A DNA stretch of 64,000 nucleotides, taken from the NCBI GenBank assembly GCA_900472175.1, contig UCHD01000002.1:212235-276234 (forward strand). The letters are read 5' to 3'. Under the pieces are notes generated by a model. It made no database searches. It saw only the letters and a program-made list of their open reading frames with translations, and was not told where the DNA came from. Numbering within the stretch: position 1 is the first letter of the stretch; each line of letters begins with the position of its first letter. The position numbers and the translations under genes were made by a program. Shown in pieces: positions 18,047 to 26,828 of the stretch. Origin of the DNA: Hyphomicrobiales bacterium (GTDB lineage: Bacteria > Pseudomonadota > Alphaproteobacteria > Rhizobiales > Rhizobiaceae).

Positions 18047-18276
18047 CTGATTCTTTGCCCCGTTTGCGCGCTTTCGCTCAAGCTTCAGGTAGCCAAATGA
18101 CACTATGGTGCGAAATGGTGGATTTAAGCAACTTCAAAAGTAACGGCCAATGTCTGTCACTCGTGATGCCGCGTGGGATCGATGGGGGATCGGCAGCAAG
18201 GCGCTATCCGGCATGCAAAAGCCGGGAAGAGCAAACGCCGACGCTCCCGGCCGAAGCTGGACAAAGTTTGACAGCC

Positions 18277-18696
18277 TCAGGGGCCAGCATCCGCCGCCCG
18301 GTCCTGCACGGTGACGACGCTGATGTGGCGAACCCTGCCGTCGCGCGCCATCCATTCGATCGACTGACCGGCGGAAAGCCCAAGGAGAGCCGCGCCGACC
18401 GGTGTCAGCACCGAGACGCGCTGGCTGGCTATGTCGGCATCCTTGGGGAGGACGAGCTCAGCGGTCTGCAATGCCTCGCCGTTGAGATGGAACTGGGCAA
18501 TGGAGCCGATGCGGACCACGCCGGGCGCCATCTGTGCATCCTCGACGATCCGCGCGCGGTCGAGTTCTGCCGCAAGTTGGTCGGCGACGTGCGGATCGCG
18601 TTCCGCAAGCATGTCGGCAAGGTTCGACAGGCGCGCGTGTTCGGAGCGAGCAATGGTAATGGCGGGCAGACGGCTGCCCTGGATCTTCGTGGTCAT
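18277..18696 (-). CDS. rnk: Rnk-type nucleoside diphosphate kinase regulator (GreA-like C-terminal domain)
   Basis: This 139-residue protein matches Rnk. A short N-terminal helical part (ITIARSEHARLSNLADML) leads to a GreA/GreB-type C-terminal domain with VRIGSIAQFHLNGEALQTAELVLPKDADI and ISVLTPVGAALLGL-like segments. Rnk binds RNA polymerase near the secondary channel but lacks the long coiled coil of GreA, and it affects nucleotide pools and stress output. The frame continues upstream, but the ATG at 18696 has GAGG 6 bases before it and matches family length. It is a single gene with a long upstream region holding a dyad. Confidence 0.85.
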   Translation of the reverse strand: MTTKIQGSRLPAITIARSEHARLSNLADMLAERDPHVADQLAAELDRARIVEDAQMAPGVVRIGSIAQFHLNGEALQTAELVLPKDADIASQRVSVLTPVGAALLGLSAGQSIEWMARDGRVRHISVVTVQDRAADAGP

Positions 18697-19087
18697 TGGA
18701 ACCTCACGGCATGGGTGCGTTGCGGCCCGGCGGGCACGCGCAAAAAAAAACGGAAAACTGGGAAATGACGTCGCACGTCTCTGGTGCGGTTCACGTAACG
18801 TTACGGAACCACGATCGCCCCACGGCTGGGGCGCGACGCGACCAAGCCGAGGGGCTAGTATCCTGCGAGAGGAAACAGCCGTTTCAAAAACCTGGCAAAG
18901 TTGAGCGACATCTTCATGCCCCCATGATGGGGCGTGGCCGGGGGCAAAGTCAAGCCACGCCGCCTTGCACCGATATTCGATCAAACCAGATGCGGGCAGA
19001 TGAGTGTGCAAGCTTTCAACAAACGCAACCGTTGCGATCCAGAATTCTCTCGCCAGGGCCAGCGATGGTGCGCTGAAATTTCAAGGC
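18697..19087. promoter_or_regulatory. rnk upstream region with a perfect 12-bp palindrome
   Basis: Between rnk and the ROK gene, about 390 bases without a supportable gene. CGTAACGTTACG at 18794-18805 is perfectly self-complementary and is framed by GGTTC (18788-18792) and GAACC (18806-18810), so DNA or RNA could form an extended hairpin. It lies about 100 bases upstream of the rnk start. A poly-A run is at 18743-18750. No other clear element was seen. Confidence 0.4.
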
Positions 19088-19133
19088 TTGACAGCGGTAC
19101 CCAATTAATTTCTAAATTTTAGAAATTAATTGG
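19088..19133 (+). promoter_or_regulatory. Promoter and 33-bp palindromic operator of the ROK/sulfatase operon
   Basis: TTGACA (19088-19093), 17 bases, then TCTAAA (19111-19116) form a promoter. The operator at 19101-19133 consists of two perfect 16-bp arms, CCAATTAATTTCTAAA and its complement, around one central base. It covers the -10 box and the start site and ends against the GGGAGG ribosome site. Repressor binding here must block the operon, so ROK autoregulation is very likely. Confidence 0.8.
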
Positions 19134-19139
19134 GAGGCG

Positions 19140-20258
19140 ATGATGGGAACCCATCATGGGCAGGTGCTTTGCATCATCCGGGATGAAGGTCCGCAGTCTC
19201 GTGCCGCCTTGGCGCGGCGCAGCAAGCTGTCGCCCACGACGCTCACACACGTCACAGCTCAGTTGCTTCGGGACGGTGTGGTAGCGGAATGCGATATTGT
19301 CGAATCCACGGGCGTCGGCCGGCCCGGCCAGACCATAAAGCTCATTCCCGAGGCTTTCCACGTTGCTGGAATTCACCTTGGTGCCGGGCTCGTGCAAATC
19401 GTCATCACGGATCTCTACGCCAACGTAAAAGCTTCTGCCTCCTTTGATTTTTCGCTTCGGGAAACAGACCCAGATAATGTTGTGTCGCACGCAGCCGATA
19501 TGCTGCTGAGACTAAGGCGCGAGGCAGGAGATCCGCGCCTGCTGGGCGTCGGCGTTGCGGTGCCGGGACCCGTGAATGCTGAGCAGCGTTCCATTCTTGC
19601 GTCGATCAACACCGGCTGGCGCAACCTGCCGCTCGCCAGCATGTTCGAAACAAAAACCGCCCTTCCCGTCATCCTCGAGCACAATGTCAGTTCCATGGCA
19701 TTGGCCGAGGTCAGATATGGCACCGGGCGCGGCGTTCCGGCGGTGCTTTACGTTTACTTGCGTACCGGTCTTGGCGCCGGGTTGGTCGTGGACGGCATGC
19801 CGTTCCGGCCAGGCGGTCATGGCGCCGTCGAACTGGGGCATATCCAGATTTCGCGTGATGGGCCGCTCTGCAGTTGCGGCAACCACGGCTGCCTAGAAAG
19901 TTATGTCAATGAAAGCGTGCTGATGCGCGCAGTTGGCCTGGAGGGGCAGGCACCCAATAATCTGTTGGAGCGCCTTGAGGCAACGGACACATGGACCCCA
20001 ACCCTCGACCGGCTGACCGACTCCCTCGCCATTGCCATCAATCTTCTGACGCCTGATCTCATCATTCTCGGCGGTCATCTGGGCGAGGCTCCGGATAGTC
20101 TATTCGGCCATCTGCTCCAAAATCTGCCACCGAGAGTCATGCCGCATATGCGGGAAGTCCTGCGGATTGAGCGTTCGGGCTTTGGCCCACTGTCTGGGGC
20201 TATCGGCGGGGCGGCCGTGGCGCTGGATCATTTTTTCTATTCGGGAGCGAGGTCATGA
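19140..20258 (+). CDS. ROK-family transcriptional repressor (NagC/XylR type)
   Basis: A 372-residue ROK regulator. The N-terminal winged helix (about residues 8-65, [29 protein letters not shown]) precedes the actin-like sugar-binding domain with [22 protein letters not shown] and [11 protein letters not shown]. The ROK zinc motif [12 protein letters not shown] (around residue 243) is intact. Family members bind a sugar or sugar phosphate and release DNA. GGGAGG directly precedes two adjacent ATGs (19140, 19143); either may be used. It is the first gene of the operon and is coupled to the permease by a 4-base overlap. A sugar-sensing repressor ahead of a TauABC-like importer suggests the substrate is a sulfated carbohydrate rather than an alkanesulfonate. 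Confidence 0.88.
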   Translation: MMGTHHGQVLCIIRDEGPQSRAALARRSKLSPTTLTHVTAQLLRDGVVAECDIVESTGVGRPGQTIKLIPEAFHVAGIHLGAGLVQIVITDLYANVKASASFDFSLRETDPDNVVSHAADMLLRLRREAGDPRLLGVGVAVPGPVNAEQRSILASINTGWRNLPLASMFETKTALPVILEHNVSSMALAEVRYGTGRGVPAVLYVYLRTGLGAGLVVDGMPFRPGGHGAVELGHIQISRDGPLCSCGNHGCLESYVNESVLMRAVGLEGQAPNNLLERLEATDTWTPTLDRLTDSLAIAINLLTPDLIILGGHLGEAPDSLFGHLLQNLPPRVMPHMREVLRIERSGFGPLSGAIGGAAVALDHFFYSGARS

Positions 20259-21049
20259 ACACTATGCCAGCAGGCAGCCAACGTGCGCGGAGCAAGTCGC
20301 TTGCCGATTGGCCCCCGATTATCCTCAACTTGATTGCGTTCGCTTTTGGCATCGCCGTCTGGTGGGCGATAACGGCGGCAAAATTGGTCGTGCTGCCGGG
20401 ACCGGTAGATGTTTTCCAGCGAGGCGTCGAGTTGATCATGAGTGGTCAGCTGCTCATCGATATCCTGTCCAGCCTGCGCCGTGTCCTGACGGGGTTCATG
20501 CTTGGCGTCGCTCTGGCTATTCCTGTAGGCTTCCTGATGGGGTGGTACCGCGTCGCACGCGCCCTGATCGAACCCTACATCCAGTTCTTCCGGATGATTC
20601 CGCCATTGGCGGTCATTCCGCTGGCGATCGTCACGATGGGTATAGATGAAGCGCCGAAGGTCTTTGTCATCTTTCTCGCCTCCTTTCTGTCGTGTGTCGT
20701 CGCCACCTATCAAGGCGTGATCAGCGTCGATCGCACGCTGATCAACGCCGCCCGTGTGCTGGGTGCGAAAGACCGTGTCATCTTCCCGCGCGTCATCATC
20801 CCGGCCTCCACGCCGTTCATCCTGGTCGGTGTTCGCATCGGTCTTGGCTCGGCCTGGGCGACGGTCGTGGCGGCGGAACTGATCGCGGCGCAATCGGGAC
20901 TCGGGTTCCGCATGCAGCAGGCGCAACTCTACTACGACCTGCCGACAATTTTCGTCAGCCTGATCAGCATCGGCATTCTCGGGCTTTTGATGGACCGTCT
21001 GGTTCAGGCAGCGGAGCGCAGGCTGACGCAATGGCAGGAGCGCGTTTGA
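20255..21049 (+). CDS. NitT/TauT-family ABC importer permease
   Basis: This 264-residue permease of the SsuC/TauC family has about six membrane segments. The EAA-type loop [38 protein letters not shown] sits around residues 150-187, which docks the ATPase. The family carries nitrate, taurine, sulfonates, pyrimidine precursors and other anions. The operon sulfatase makes an organic sulfate ester the likely cargo. The start overlaps the ROK stop by 4 bases, and the stop overlaps the ATPase start by one base (TGATG), so all are coupled. Confidence 0.88.
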   Translation: MNTMPAGSQRARSKSLADWPPIILNLIAFAFGIAVWWAITAAKLVVLPGPVDVFQRGVELIMSGQLLIDILSSLRRVLTGFMLGVALAIPVGFLMGWYRVARALIEPYIQFFRMIPPLAVIPLAIVTMGIDEAPKVFVIFLASFLSCVVATYQGVISVDRTLINAARVLGAKDRVIFPRVIIPASTPFILVGVRIGLGSAWATVVAAELIAAQSGLGFRMQQAQLYYDLPTIFVSLISIGILGLLMDRLVQAAERRLTQWQERV

Positions 21050-21864
21050 TGACCCCTTCCCAGATCACGGACCCGAAGATCTCGTTTCAAAACGTCAGCC
21101 GGCGCTTCGGTGCAGGCGACAGCAGCTTTCTCGCGCTGGATCGCCTGTCGCTTGATATTGCCGATGGCGAGTTCGTCACCGTTGTCGGTCCGTCCGGTTG
21201 CGGCAAGTCGACGGCAATGAACATTGCGGCGGGGCTTACGGACGTTTCCGACGGCCGGGTGCTTGTCGATGGCAAGGGCGTCGACGGTCCGGGACCGGAG
21301 CGCGGTGTCATCTTCCAGCAATATGCTCTCTTCCCATGGCTGAGCGTACGCCAAAACGTCGAATTCGGCCTTCGCATCAAGGGAATGCCGGCCGCCGAGC
21401 GCAAACGCGTGTCGGATCACTTCATCAACCTGGTGGGATTGAGCGACTTCGCCGATGCGCTGCCCAAGACCCTGTCGGGCGGCATGAAGCAGCGATGTGC
21501 CATTGCGCGCGCCTATGCCGTCAATCCCTCGATCCTGCTCATGGACGAGCCTTTTGGCGCGCTGGATGCGCTGACCCGCGTCAACATGCAGGATCAGTTG
21601 CTGGATACCTGGACCCGTGAACGTCGCACGGTCATCTTCATCACCCATGATGTCGATGAGGCGGTGTACCTGGCCAATCGCGTCATCGTCATGGCTGCCC
21701 GGCCGGGGCGCCTGCACGACATTATCCCCGTCGATCTGCCCTACCCGCGCACCGAAGAAATTCGTCTGTCGCAGAAGTTCGCGGATATCCGCAACCGGGT
21801 CTGGCATGCCGTCTATCATCAAAAACCGCAGATCGAACCCACTATCCAAGAGGAGGAACACTGA
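21049..21864 (+). CDS. NitT/TauT-family ABC importer ATP-binding protein
   Basis: A 271-residue ATPase of the SsuB/TauB type: Walker A GPSGCGKS (about residues 47-54), Q-loop FQQYALFPWLSVRQN, signature LSGGMKQRCAIARAYA, Walker B ILLMDEPFGALD and switch histidine in VIFITHDVDEAVYLA. It drives the adjacent permease. The frame is open further upstream inside the permease gene, but the ATG at 21049 overlapping the permease stop is the family start. The next gene begins 1 base after its stop and is served by GAGGAGG within this gene's end. Confidence 0.9.
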   Translation: MTPSQITDPKISFQNVSRRFGAGDSSFLALDRLSLDIADGEFVTVVGPSGCGKSTAMNIAAGLTDVSDGRVLVDGKGVDGPGPERGVIFQQYALFPWLSVRQNVEFGLRIKGMPAAERKRVSDHFINLVGLSDFADALPKTLSGGMKQRCAIARAYAVNPSILLMDEPFGALDALTRVNMQDQLLDTWTRERRTVIFITHDVDEAVYLANRVIVMAARPGRLHDIIPVDLPYPRTEEIRLSQKFADIRNRVWHAVYHQKPQIEPTIQEEEH

Positions 21865-21865
21865 C

Positions 21866-22852
21866 ATGAAACTTACCAGACGTCATTTTCTGACCACAGC
21901 CGCAACCGGTGCACTTGCTGTCCCGGCACTCTCGCTGACTGCGCGCGGCGCATTCGCCCAGGCCACGCCGGTCCGGGTCGGCTACATCGCCGATTATTTC
22001 GGCACGAGCCTGACAGCGATTGCCAGCGATCAGGACCTCTGGGCCAAGCACGGCCTTGAGCCCGACCTCAAGGTCTTCACGAATGGCCCGATCCAGATCC
22101 AGGCGCTGGGCGCCGGCAGTCTCGATTTCGGCTATGTCGGCCCGGGGGCTCTCTGGTTGCCCGCAACCGGCAAGGCCAAACTGGTCGCCATGAACGCGCT
22201 CGGTCTATCCGACCGTGTGATCGCCCAAGCCGGCGTCAACACGATGGCAGACCTGAAGGGCAAGAAGATCGGTGTTCCCGAGGGCACGTCGGGAGACATG
22301 CTGTTGCGTCTGGCGCTGGCCAAGGCGGGGATGCAGCTCTCCGACGTCGAAGTGATCAAGATGGATCCGCCGACCGTGGTTTCGGCCTTTGCCTCGAAGC
22401 AGATCGATGCTGCGGGCATCTGGTACCCGCTGGTCGGAATCATCAAGAAGACAGTGCCGGATCTCGTGGAGGTCGCCAAGAGTGCCGATTTCTATCCGGC
22501 CAATTCCTTCCCGTCGGCATTTGTTGCGCGCAACGAAGTCGCGGACCAGGATCCCGGAATGGTGAAGAAATTCATCGCGGTGATGAAGGACGCCAATGAT
22601 TATCGCGCCGCCGATGTGCCGCGCTCGGTTGCCATCACCGCCAAGTTCCTTGGCGTCCCGGCCGAACCGCTCGAGACGGAAAGCCAGAATGGAAGCTTTC
22701 TGACATCGGCCGAGCTGGTCGCCGCGACAAAGGATGGAACCGTGGCAAACTGGCTAAAGGGGCTGAATGAACAGTTCGTCGCTTTCGGCAAACTGAAGAA
22801 CCCTCTCGATCCGAAAGACTATTACCTGGCGGATCTCTACGCCGGCAACTAG
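21866..22852 (+). CDS. Tat-exported substrate-binding protein of the NitT/TauT importer
   Basis: A 328-residue SsuA/TauA-like binding protein. It starts with a twin-arginine signal, MKLTRRHFLTTAATGAL, with likely cleavage after AFAQA near residue 32, so it is exported folded. The mature part has VRVGYIADYFGTSLTAIASDQDLWAKHGLEPDLKVF and GSLDFGYVGPGALWL, typical of the NMT1/SsuA fold. GGAGGA gives a strong ribosome site. It collects the anion for import. Tat export is a minority route for this family and may reflect folding with a cofactor or simple lineage habit. Confidence 0.87.
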   Translation: MKLTRRHFLTTAATGALAVPALSLTARGAFAQATPVRVGYIADYFGTSLTAIASDQDLWAKHGLEPDLKVFTNGPIQIQALGAGSLDFGYVGPGALWLPATGKAKLVAMNALGLSDRVIAQAGVNTMADLKGKKIGVPEGTSGDMLLRLALAKAGMQLSDVEVIKMDPPTVVSAFASKQIDAAGIWYPLVGIIKKTVPDLVEVAKSADFYPANSFPSAFVARNEVADQDPGMVKKFIAVMKDANDYRAADVPRSVAITAKFLGVPAEPLETESQNGSFLTSAELVAATKDGTVANWLKGLNEQFVAFGKLKNPLDPKDYYLADLYAGN

Positions 22853-22910
22853 TCCCCCTTCCCCGGCGCAACGCTTGGCGATGCGTCGGGCACCTTTCAG
22901 CGAGCCTCGA

Positions 22911-24473
22911 ATGATCAAGCAGCCCAACATTCTTTTCATCATGTCGGACGACCATGCCGCCAGAGCGATCTCCGCCTATGGCTCGGGTCTGAACAGGACG
23001 CCCAATCTTGACCGTATCGCCGATGAAGGCATGCGGCTGGATAGATGCTACGTAACCAATTCGATCTGCACGCCAAGCCGGGCGGCAATCCTGACGGGCA
23101 CATATAACCACGTCAACCTGGTCACCACGCTCGATACCCATATCGACAACCGGCTGCCGAATGTCGCCAGGCATCTGAGCGCCGGCGGCTACCAGACTGC
23201 AATCTTCGGAAAATGGCATCTTGGCGAAGGCAAGGCCCATGAGCCAACCGGTTTCGACGCATGGTCGGTGCTGCCGGGTCAGGGCGAGTATTTTGATCCC
23301 GTCATGATCGACCGGACAGGGGCCCATGCGGAACAGGGCTATGCCACGGATATCATCACCGACAAATGCCTGGATTTTCTGAGCAAGCGTGACGCGGACC
23401 GCCCGTTCTTCCTAATGTGCCACCACAAGGCGCCGCACCGCAGCTTCGAGCCGCATCCGCGCCATCGTCATCTCTATGCCGACGGCAAGCTGCCGGTTCC
23501 GGAAACGTTTGGCGACGACTATTCAAACCGCGCCGCAGCGGCCGCCGCCGCCAAGATGCGTATCCGGTCGGACATGACCTACAAGGACCTGGGGCTCGTG
23601 CAGCCCGAGGGCGGTGACGAGGTCGGTGAACTTCTTCTGCCCGGTTGGTCGCAACGCAAGGTTCCGGGGATCGTCGACGGGCAGGAACTGCGTCTGATCG
23701 ACGTCAACACCGGCGAAGCCTATGTCTTCACTGACGCCAACGCGCTCGATCTGTTCAAATATCAGCGCTACATGATGCGGTATCTGCAGACGATCGCCGC
23801 GGTGGACGAGAATGTCGGGCGGCTGCTTGACTATCTCGACGCCGAAAATCTGACCGACAACACCATCGTCATCTATACCTCCGACCAGGGTTTCTTCCTC
23901 GGCGAGCACGGATGGTTCGACAAGCGGTTCATGTACGAGGAATCGCTGCAGATGCCGTTCCTGATCCGGTATCCTGCCGGTATCAAGGCAGGCGCGGCTT
24001 CGGATGCGATCACGACCAACGTCGATTTTGCGCCGACCTTCCTGGACTATGCAGGCCTGTCGATCCCGTCTTATATGCAAGGCGAAAGCATGCGTCCGGC
24101 GCTGGAACAGGCTGCCGCCAACGATCTGCAGCGTGTCGCCTATCATCGCTACTGGATGCACAAGGACGACTTCCACAACGCCTTCGCCCATTACGGGGTG
24201 CGCGACCACCGTTACAAGCTGATCTACTGGTACAATGATCCGCTCGGCCAGTTGGGCGCCAACGCTGGCACCGAACCGCCTGAATGGGAACTTTTCGACT
24301 GCGATGAAGACCCGTTCGAACTGCACAACCGGGCTGATAGCCCCGCCCATGCCGGCATCTTTGCTGAGATGCTCGCCAAGCTGGATGCCAAGATGGCCGA
24401 GATCGGAGACATACCCGAGCATGACAGCAAAGCAGTGCTCGCGCGCTTGCGCACGCCCGCTCCGGCGGGCTGA
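22911..24473 (+). CDS. Cytoplasmic type I sulfatase (formylglycine-dependent)
   Basis: This 520-residue alkaline-phosphatase-superfamily sulfatase has the modification motif CTPSR with C53, which must be oxidised to formylglycine. Metal ligands include D13 and D14 in MSDDHA, and YTSDQGFFLGEHGWFDKR carries the second metal/active-site set. The C-terminus (WELFDCDEDPFELHNRAD) is typical of carbohydrate sulfatases of the iduronate- or N-acetylglucosamine-sulfatase branch. No signal peptide is visible, so it should act in the cytoplasm on the imported ester. I start at the ATG at 22911, since the in-frame TTG at 22875 adds residues outside the family. The activating enzyme is not in this operon; one is at 49257. 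Confidence 0.88.
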   Translation: MIKQPNILFIMSDDHAARAISAYGSGLNRTPNLDRIADEGMRLDRCYVTNSICTPSRAAILTGTYNHVNLVTTLDTHIDNRLPNVARHLSAGGYQTAIFGKWHLGEGKAHEPTGFDAWSVLPGQGEYFDPVMIDRTGAHAEQGYATDIITDKCLDFLSKRDADRPFFLMCHHKAPHRSFEPHPRHRHLYADGKLPVPETFGDDYSNRAAAAAAAKMRIRSDMTYKDLGLVQPEGGDEVGELLLPGWSQRKVPGIVDGQELRLIDVNTGEAYVFTDANALDLFKYQRYMMRYLQTIAAVDENVGRLLDYLDAENLTDNTIVIYTSDQGFFLGEHGWFDKRFMYEESLQMPFLIRYPAGIKAGAASDAITTNVDFAPTFLDYAGLSIPSYMQGESMRPALEQAAANDLQRVAYHRYWMHKDDFHNAFAHYGVRDHRYKLIYWYNDPLGQLGANAGTEPPEWELFDCDEDPFELHNRADSPAHAGIFAEMLAKLDAKMAEIGDIPEHDSKAVLARLRTPAPAG

Positions 24474-24538
24474 AGGATGAACTGCCGTTGAGAAACGGGG
24501 TGTGTGGCGGCGGCCCCGGAAAATCGCCTAAATTAGGA

Positions 24539-24567
24539 GGACGCAGGAACGTGGTTCCTGCGTCCTT
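24539..24567. terminator. Strong bidirectional hairpin between convergent operons
   Basis: AGGACGCAGGAAC and its complement form a perfect 13-bp stem around the 3-base loop GTG. It separates the convergent sulfatase and arabinoside-binding-protein genes and can terminate both. Confidence 0.8.
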
Positions 24568-24590
24568 GAAAGGCATTCGGATTTCTACGA

Positions 24591-25901
24591 TCAGATGTTG
24601 GCAAGCAGGTCGTTGATCCGGCTCTCGGCGCTGCCAAGGGCTTCGTCGATGCTCTTGTCACCATTCACGGCTGCACCGACTTCTTCGCCGATGATGTCCT
24701 GAATGGCAAACTGGCGCTGGACGGCACCCGGCAGCGAACGACCGGTTTCGGCGATCTCCGCAATGTTTTCACGATGCGGCAGTGCCTTGAATTCCGGCAT
24801 TGCGAAGACGGCCTTGACGGCCGGAAGGTGACCGGTGCGGGCCCACTGAAAGTCGTTTTCGGCCAGGAACTTGAACAGCTTGCCGATTGCTTCGGTCTGT
24901 TCCGGCGTGCGGTCCTTGTGCGGCATGACCCAGCTATGGCCGTCGGCATAGGTGCTGTCGCGGCCAGGATAGAGTTGCGGGACCGGGTAAACGGTGTAGC
25001 CGCCGGAAAGCGCAGTGCCTTCCTTTTCCGACTGGGCAACGAAATCGCCAATCAGCCATGTGCCGTTGACCGCGATGCCGCCGTCGCCATTCGTGAACGA
25101 AGTGACGGAGGCCGCATAGTCGAGGCCGGTGGTCGTTAGACCTTCGTCCTTGATCTTTTTCATCAGCTCGACGACGTTCTTGGCTTCCGGCGTGTTCAGC
25201 GTGATCTTGGTTGGATCAGCGAAGAAGTCGGCATTCTGCTGTTGCAGCAGCGTATAGAGAACGCGGGCATAGGCTGCCGTCTCATTGGCAAGGATTTGCA
25301 CGAGGTACGGCTTGCCGGTCTTTTCCTTGAACTGCTTGCCTTGGGCGATCAATTCTTCGGCGGACGTTGGCAGAATTGGCGTTCCATCGGCGTTAACAAG
25401 GCCGGCCTGTTTCATCAGGTTCAGGTTGACGTGGAAGAGCATGGTCCAATTGTCGAACGGCAGGCCGAACAGGTGGTCTTCCTTGGTAACGCCGCCCCGG
25501 GCCGCATCGGTGAAGCTATCGGGTGAGATGCCCTGGGCGGACAGGACGTCGTCGATCGGGTCGATCAGGCCGCGCGACTGATAGTCGGAGATCGCCGAAT
25601 AGTGCATCGACACGACGTCAGGTGCTGCACCCGATGCGAGCTGGGCGTTGAGCTGGTCGTAGCCCGGCCACTCGACGGTGGTCACATTGACGTCAATATC
25701 CGGATTGTCGGCTTCGAACTTGTTGATCAGAGAAGTGATAATGCCGCATTCGCCGACCGCTTTGGAGACGTCGGTCACCTTGCCGTAGTCCGCATCACAG
25801 GCGCCGAAGAAGCGCTGCAATTCGATCTTGGTCTGCGCCTGGGCCGACGTGGCGCAGGTCAGCGCTATCAACGCTGCCGTGCTGAGTAGAAAACGTCTCA
25901 T
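24591..25901 (-). CDS. Sugar ABC importer binding protein (GH51-linked)
   Basis: A 436-residue type II sugar-binding protein (MalE/UgpB group) with a signal peptide (about residues 1-22, ending TSAQAQ). Features include EADNPDIDVNVTTVEWPGYDQLNAQLASGAAPDVV and GGIAVNGTWLIGDFV. Two cysteines near the mature N-terminus (FFGACDADYG and GECGIIT) probably form a disulfide. GGGAGAG precedes the ATG at 25901; the upstream open frame is not needed. It is the last gene of the GH51 operon, 78 bases after the inner permease. Context implies alpha-L-arabinofuranosyl oligosaccharides as ligand. Confidence 0.87.
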   Translation of the reverse strand: MRRFLLSTAALIALTCATSAQAQTKIELQRFFGACDADYGKVTDVSKAVGECGIITSLINKFEADNPDIDVNVTTVEWPGYDQLNAQLASGAAPDVVSMHYSAISDYQSRGLIDPIDDVLSAQGISPDSFTDAARGGVTKEDHLFGLPFDNWTMLFHVNLNLMKQAGLVNADGTPILPTSAEELIAQGKQFKEKTGKPYLVQILANETAAYARVLYTLLQQQNADFFADPTKITLNTPEAKNVVELMKKIKDEGLTTTGLDYAASVTSFTNGDGGIAVNGTWLIGDFVAQSEKEGTALSGGYTVYPVPQLYPGRDSTYADGHSWVMPHKDRTPEQTEAIGKLFKFLAENDFQWARTGHLPAVKAVFAMPEFKALPHRENIAEIAETGRSLPGAVQRQFAIQDIIGEEVGAAVNGDKSIDEALGSAESRINDLLANI

Positions 25902-25979
25902 GGTCTGTCTCTCCCTTTTGAAGGGGCTCCCCGCCCCGTTGAAACTCACTGCTGCCATTCCTCCTGGCCGCAGCAATAG

Positions 25980-26828
25980 TCATTTCACGGCGCCGCCCGA
26001 AACCGCGGTGACGATATGGCGCTGGAAAATCACGTAGACGATCAACACCGGCAGGCTGGCAAAGACCGCCTGGGCACTGAGGAAACCGAGCCCTTCGCTC
26101 TGGGCAAAATTGGTCTGCGACGAGGCGATGCCGATGGTGAGCGTAAACATCTCCTTCTTCGTCGCGGAGATCAGCGGCCACCAGTAGTCGTTCCAGGCAT
26201 GCAGGAAGGTGAAGATGCCGAGGGTCGCCTGGGCTGGCAGCGTCAAGGGCAGCAGCACCTTCCAGAAGATCCGCAGCGGCGAAGCATTGTCGAGAAGGGC
26301 TGCCTCGTCGATCTCCTTAGGGATCGCCTTGAAGAACTGGGTCATCAGGAAGACGCCGAAGGCGGACGACATGCCGGGCAGCATCAGCCCGATATAGGAA
26401 TTGTGCAGCCCGAACCAGTTGAACATCTGGTGGCGGGCAATGATGACCGCCTGTTCCGGCACGGCCAGACCGAACAGCACGATGACGAAGATTGTGCGCC
26501 GGAACGGAAACTCGAGGCGGGCGAAGGCATAACCCGCAAGCGATGCGAGGACGAGCACGCCGGTCGTCTGTCCAATCGCCACCACAAGGCTGTTGAAGAA
26601 CCAGCCAAAGGCCTGCGACGAGTAGATGATGTTGACATAATTGACGAGCGTATAGGGCAGCTCGAAAACGGATTCTGTTCCGAGCATCAGCTCCTTGTTG
26701 TCCTTGATCGACAGGCCGACGAGCCAGGCAACCGGCGCCATCATGACGATGGAGAGGATAATGGCGATCGCAAGCAGCGTGCGATTGCCGGTCAGCGCTT
26801 CGGGACGGTAGGTCGTTTGGTCCGTCAT
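25980..26828 (-). CDS. Sugar ABC importer permease, MalG type (GH51-linked)
   Basis: A 282-residue permease with six membrane segments and the MalG-type EAA loop KAIPKEIDEAALLDNASPLRIFWKVLLPLTLP around residues 165-197. It pairs with the MalF-type protein encoded just upstream, which it overlaps by 4 bases. The N-terminus is cytoplasmic and short. Together they form the channel of the GH51-linked importer. Confidence 0.88.
   Translation of the reverse strand: MTDQTTYRPEALTGNRTLLAIAIILSIVMMAPVAWLVGLSIKDNKELMLGTESVFELPYTLVNYVNIIYSSQAFGWFFNSLVVAIGQTTGVLVLASLAGYAFARLEFPFRRTIFVIVLFGLAVPEQAVIIARHQMFNWFGLHNSYIGLMLPGMSSAFGVFLMTQFFKAIPKEIDEAALLDNASPLRIFWKVLLPLTLPAQATLGIFTFLHAWNDYWWPLISATKKEMFTLTIGIASSQTNFAQSEGLGFLSAQAVFASLPVLIVYVIFQRHIVTAVSGGAVK

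Noticed and set aside
18221..18251. GCCGGGA/TCCCGGC stem after rnk as terminator
   Set aside because: Only 7 bp with a 17-base loop and no T-tract; too weak to call.
22911..24473. Choline sulfatase (BetC) assignment
   Set aside because: The sulfatase lies in a ROK/TauABC-like operon without bet genes and ends like carbohydrate sulfatases; I saw no choline-specific signature.
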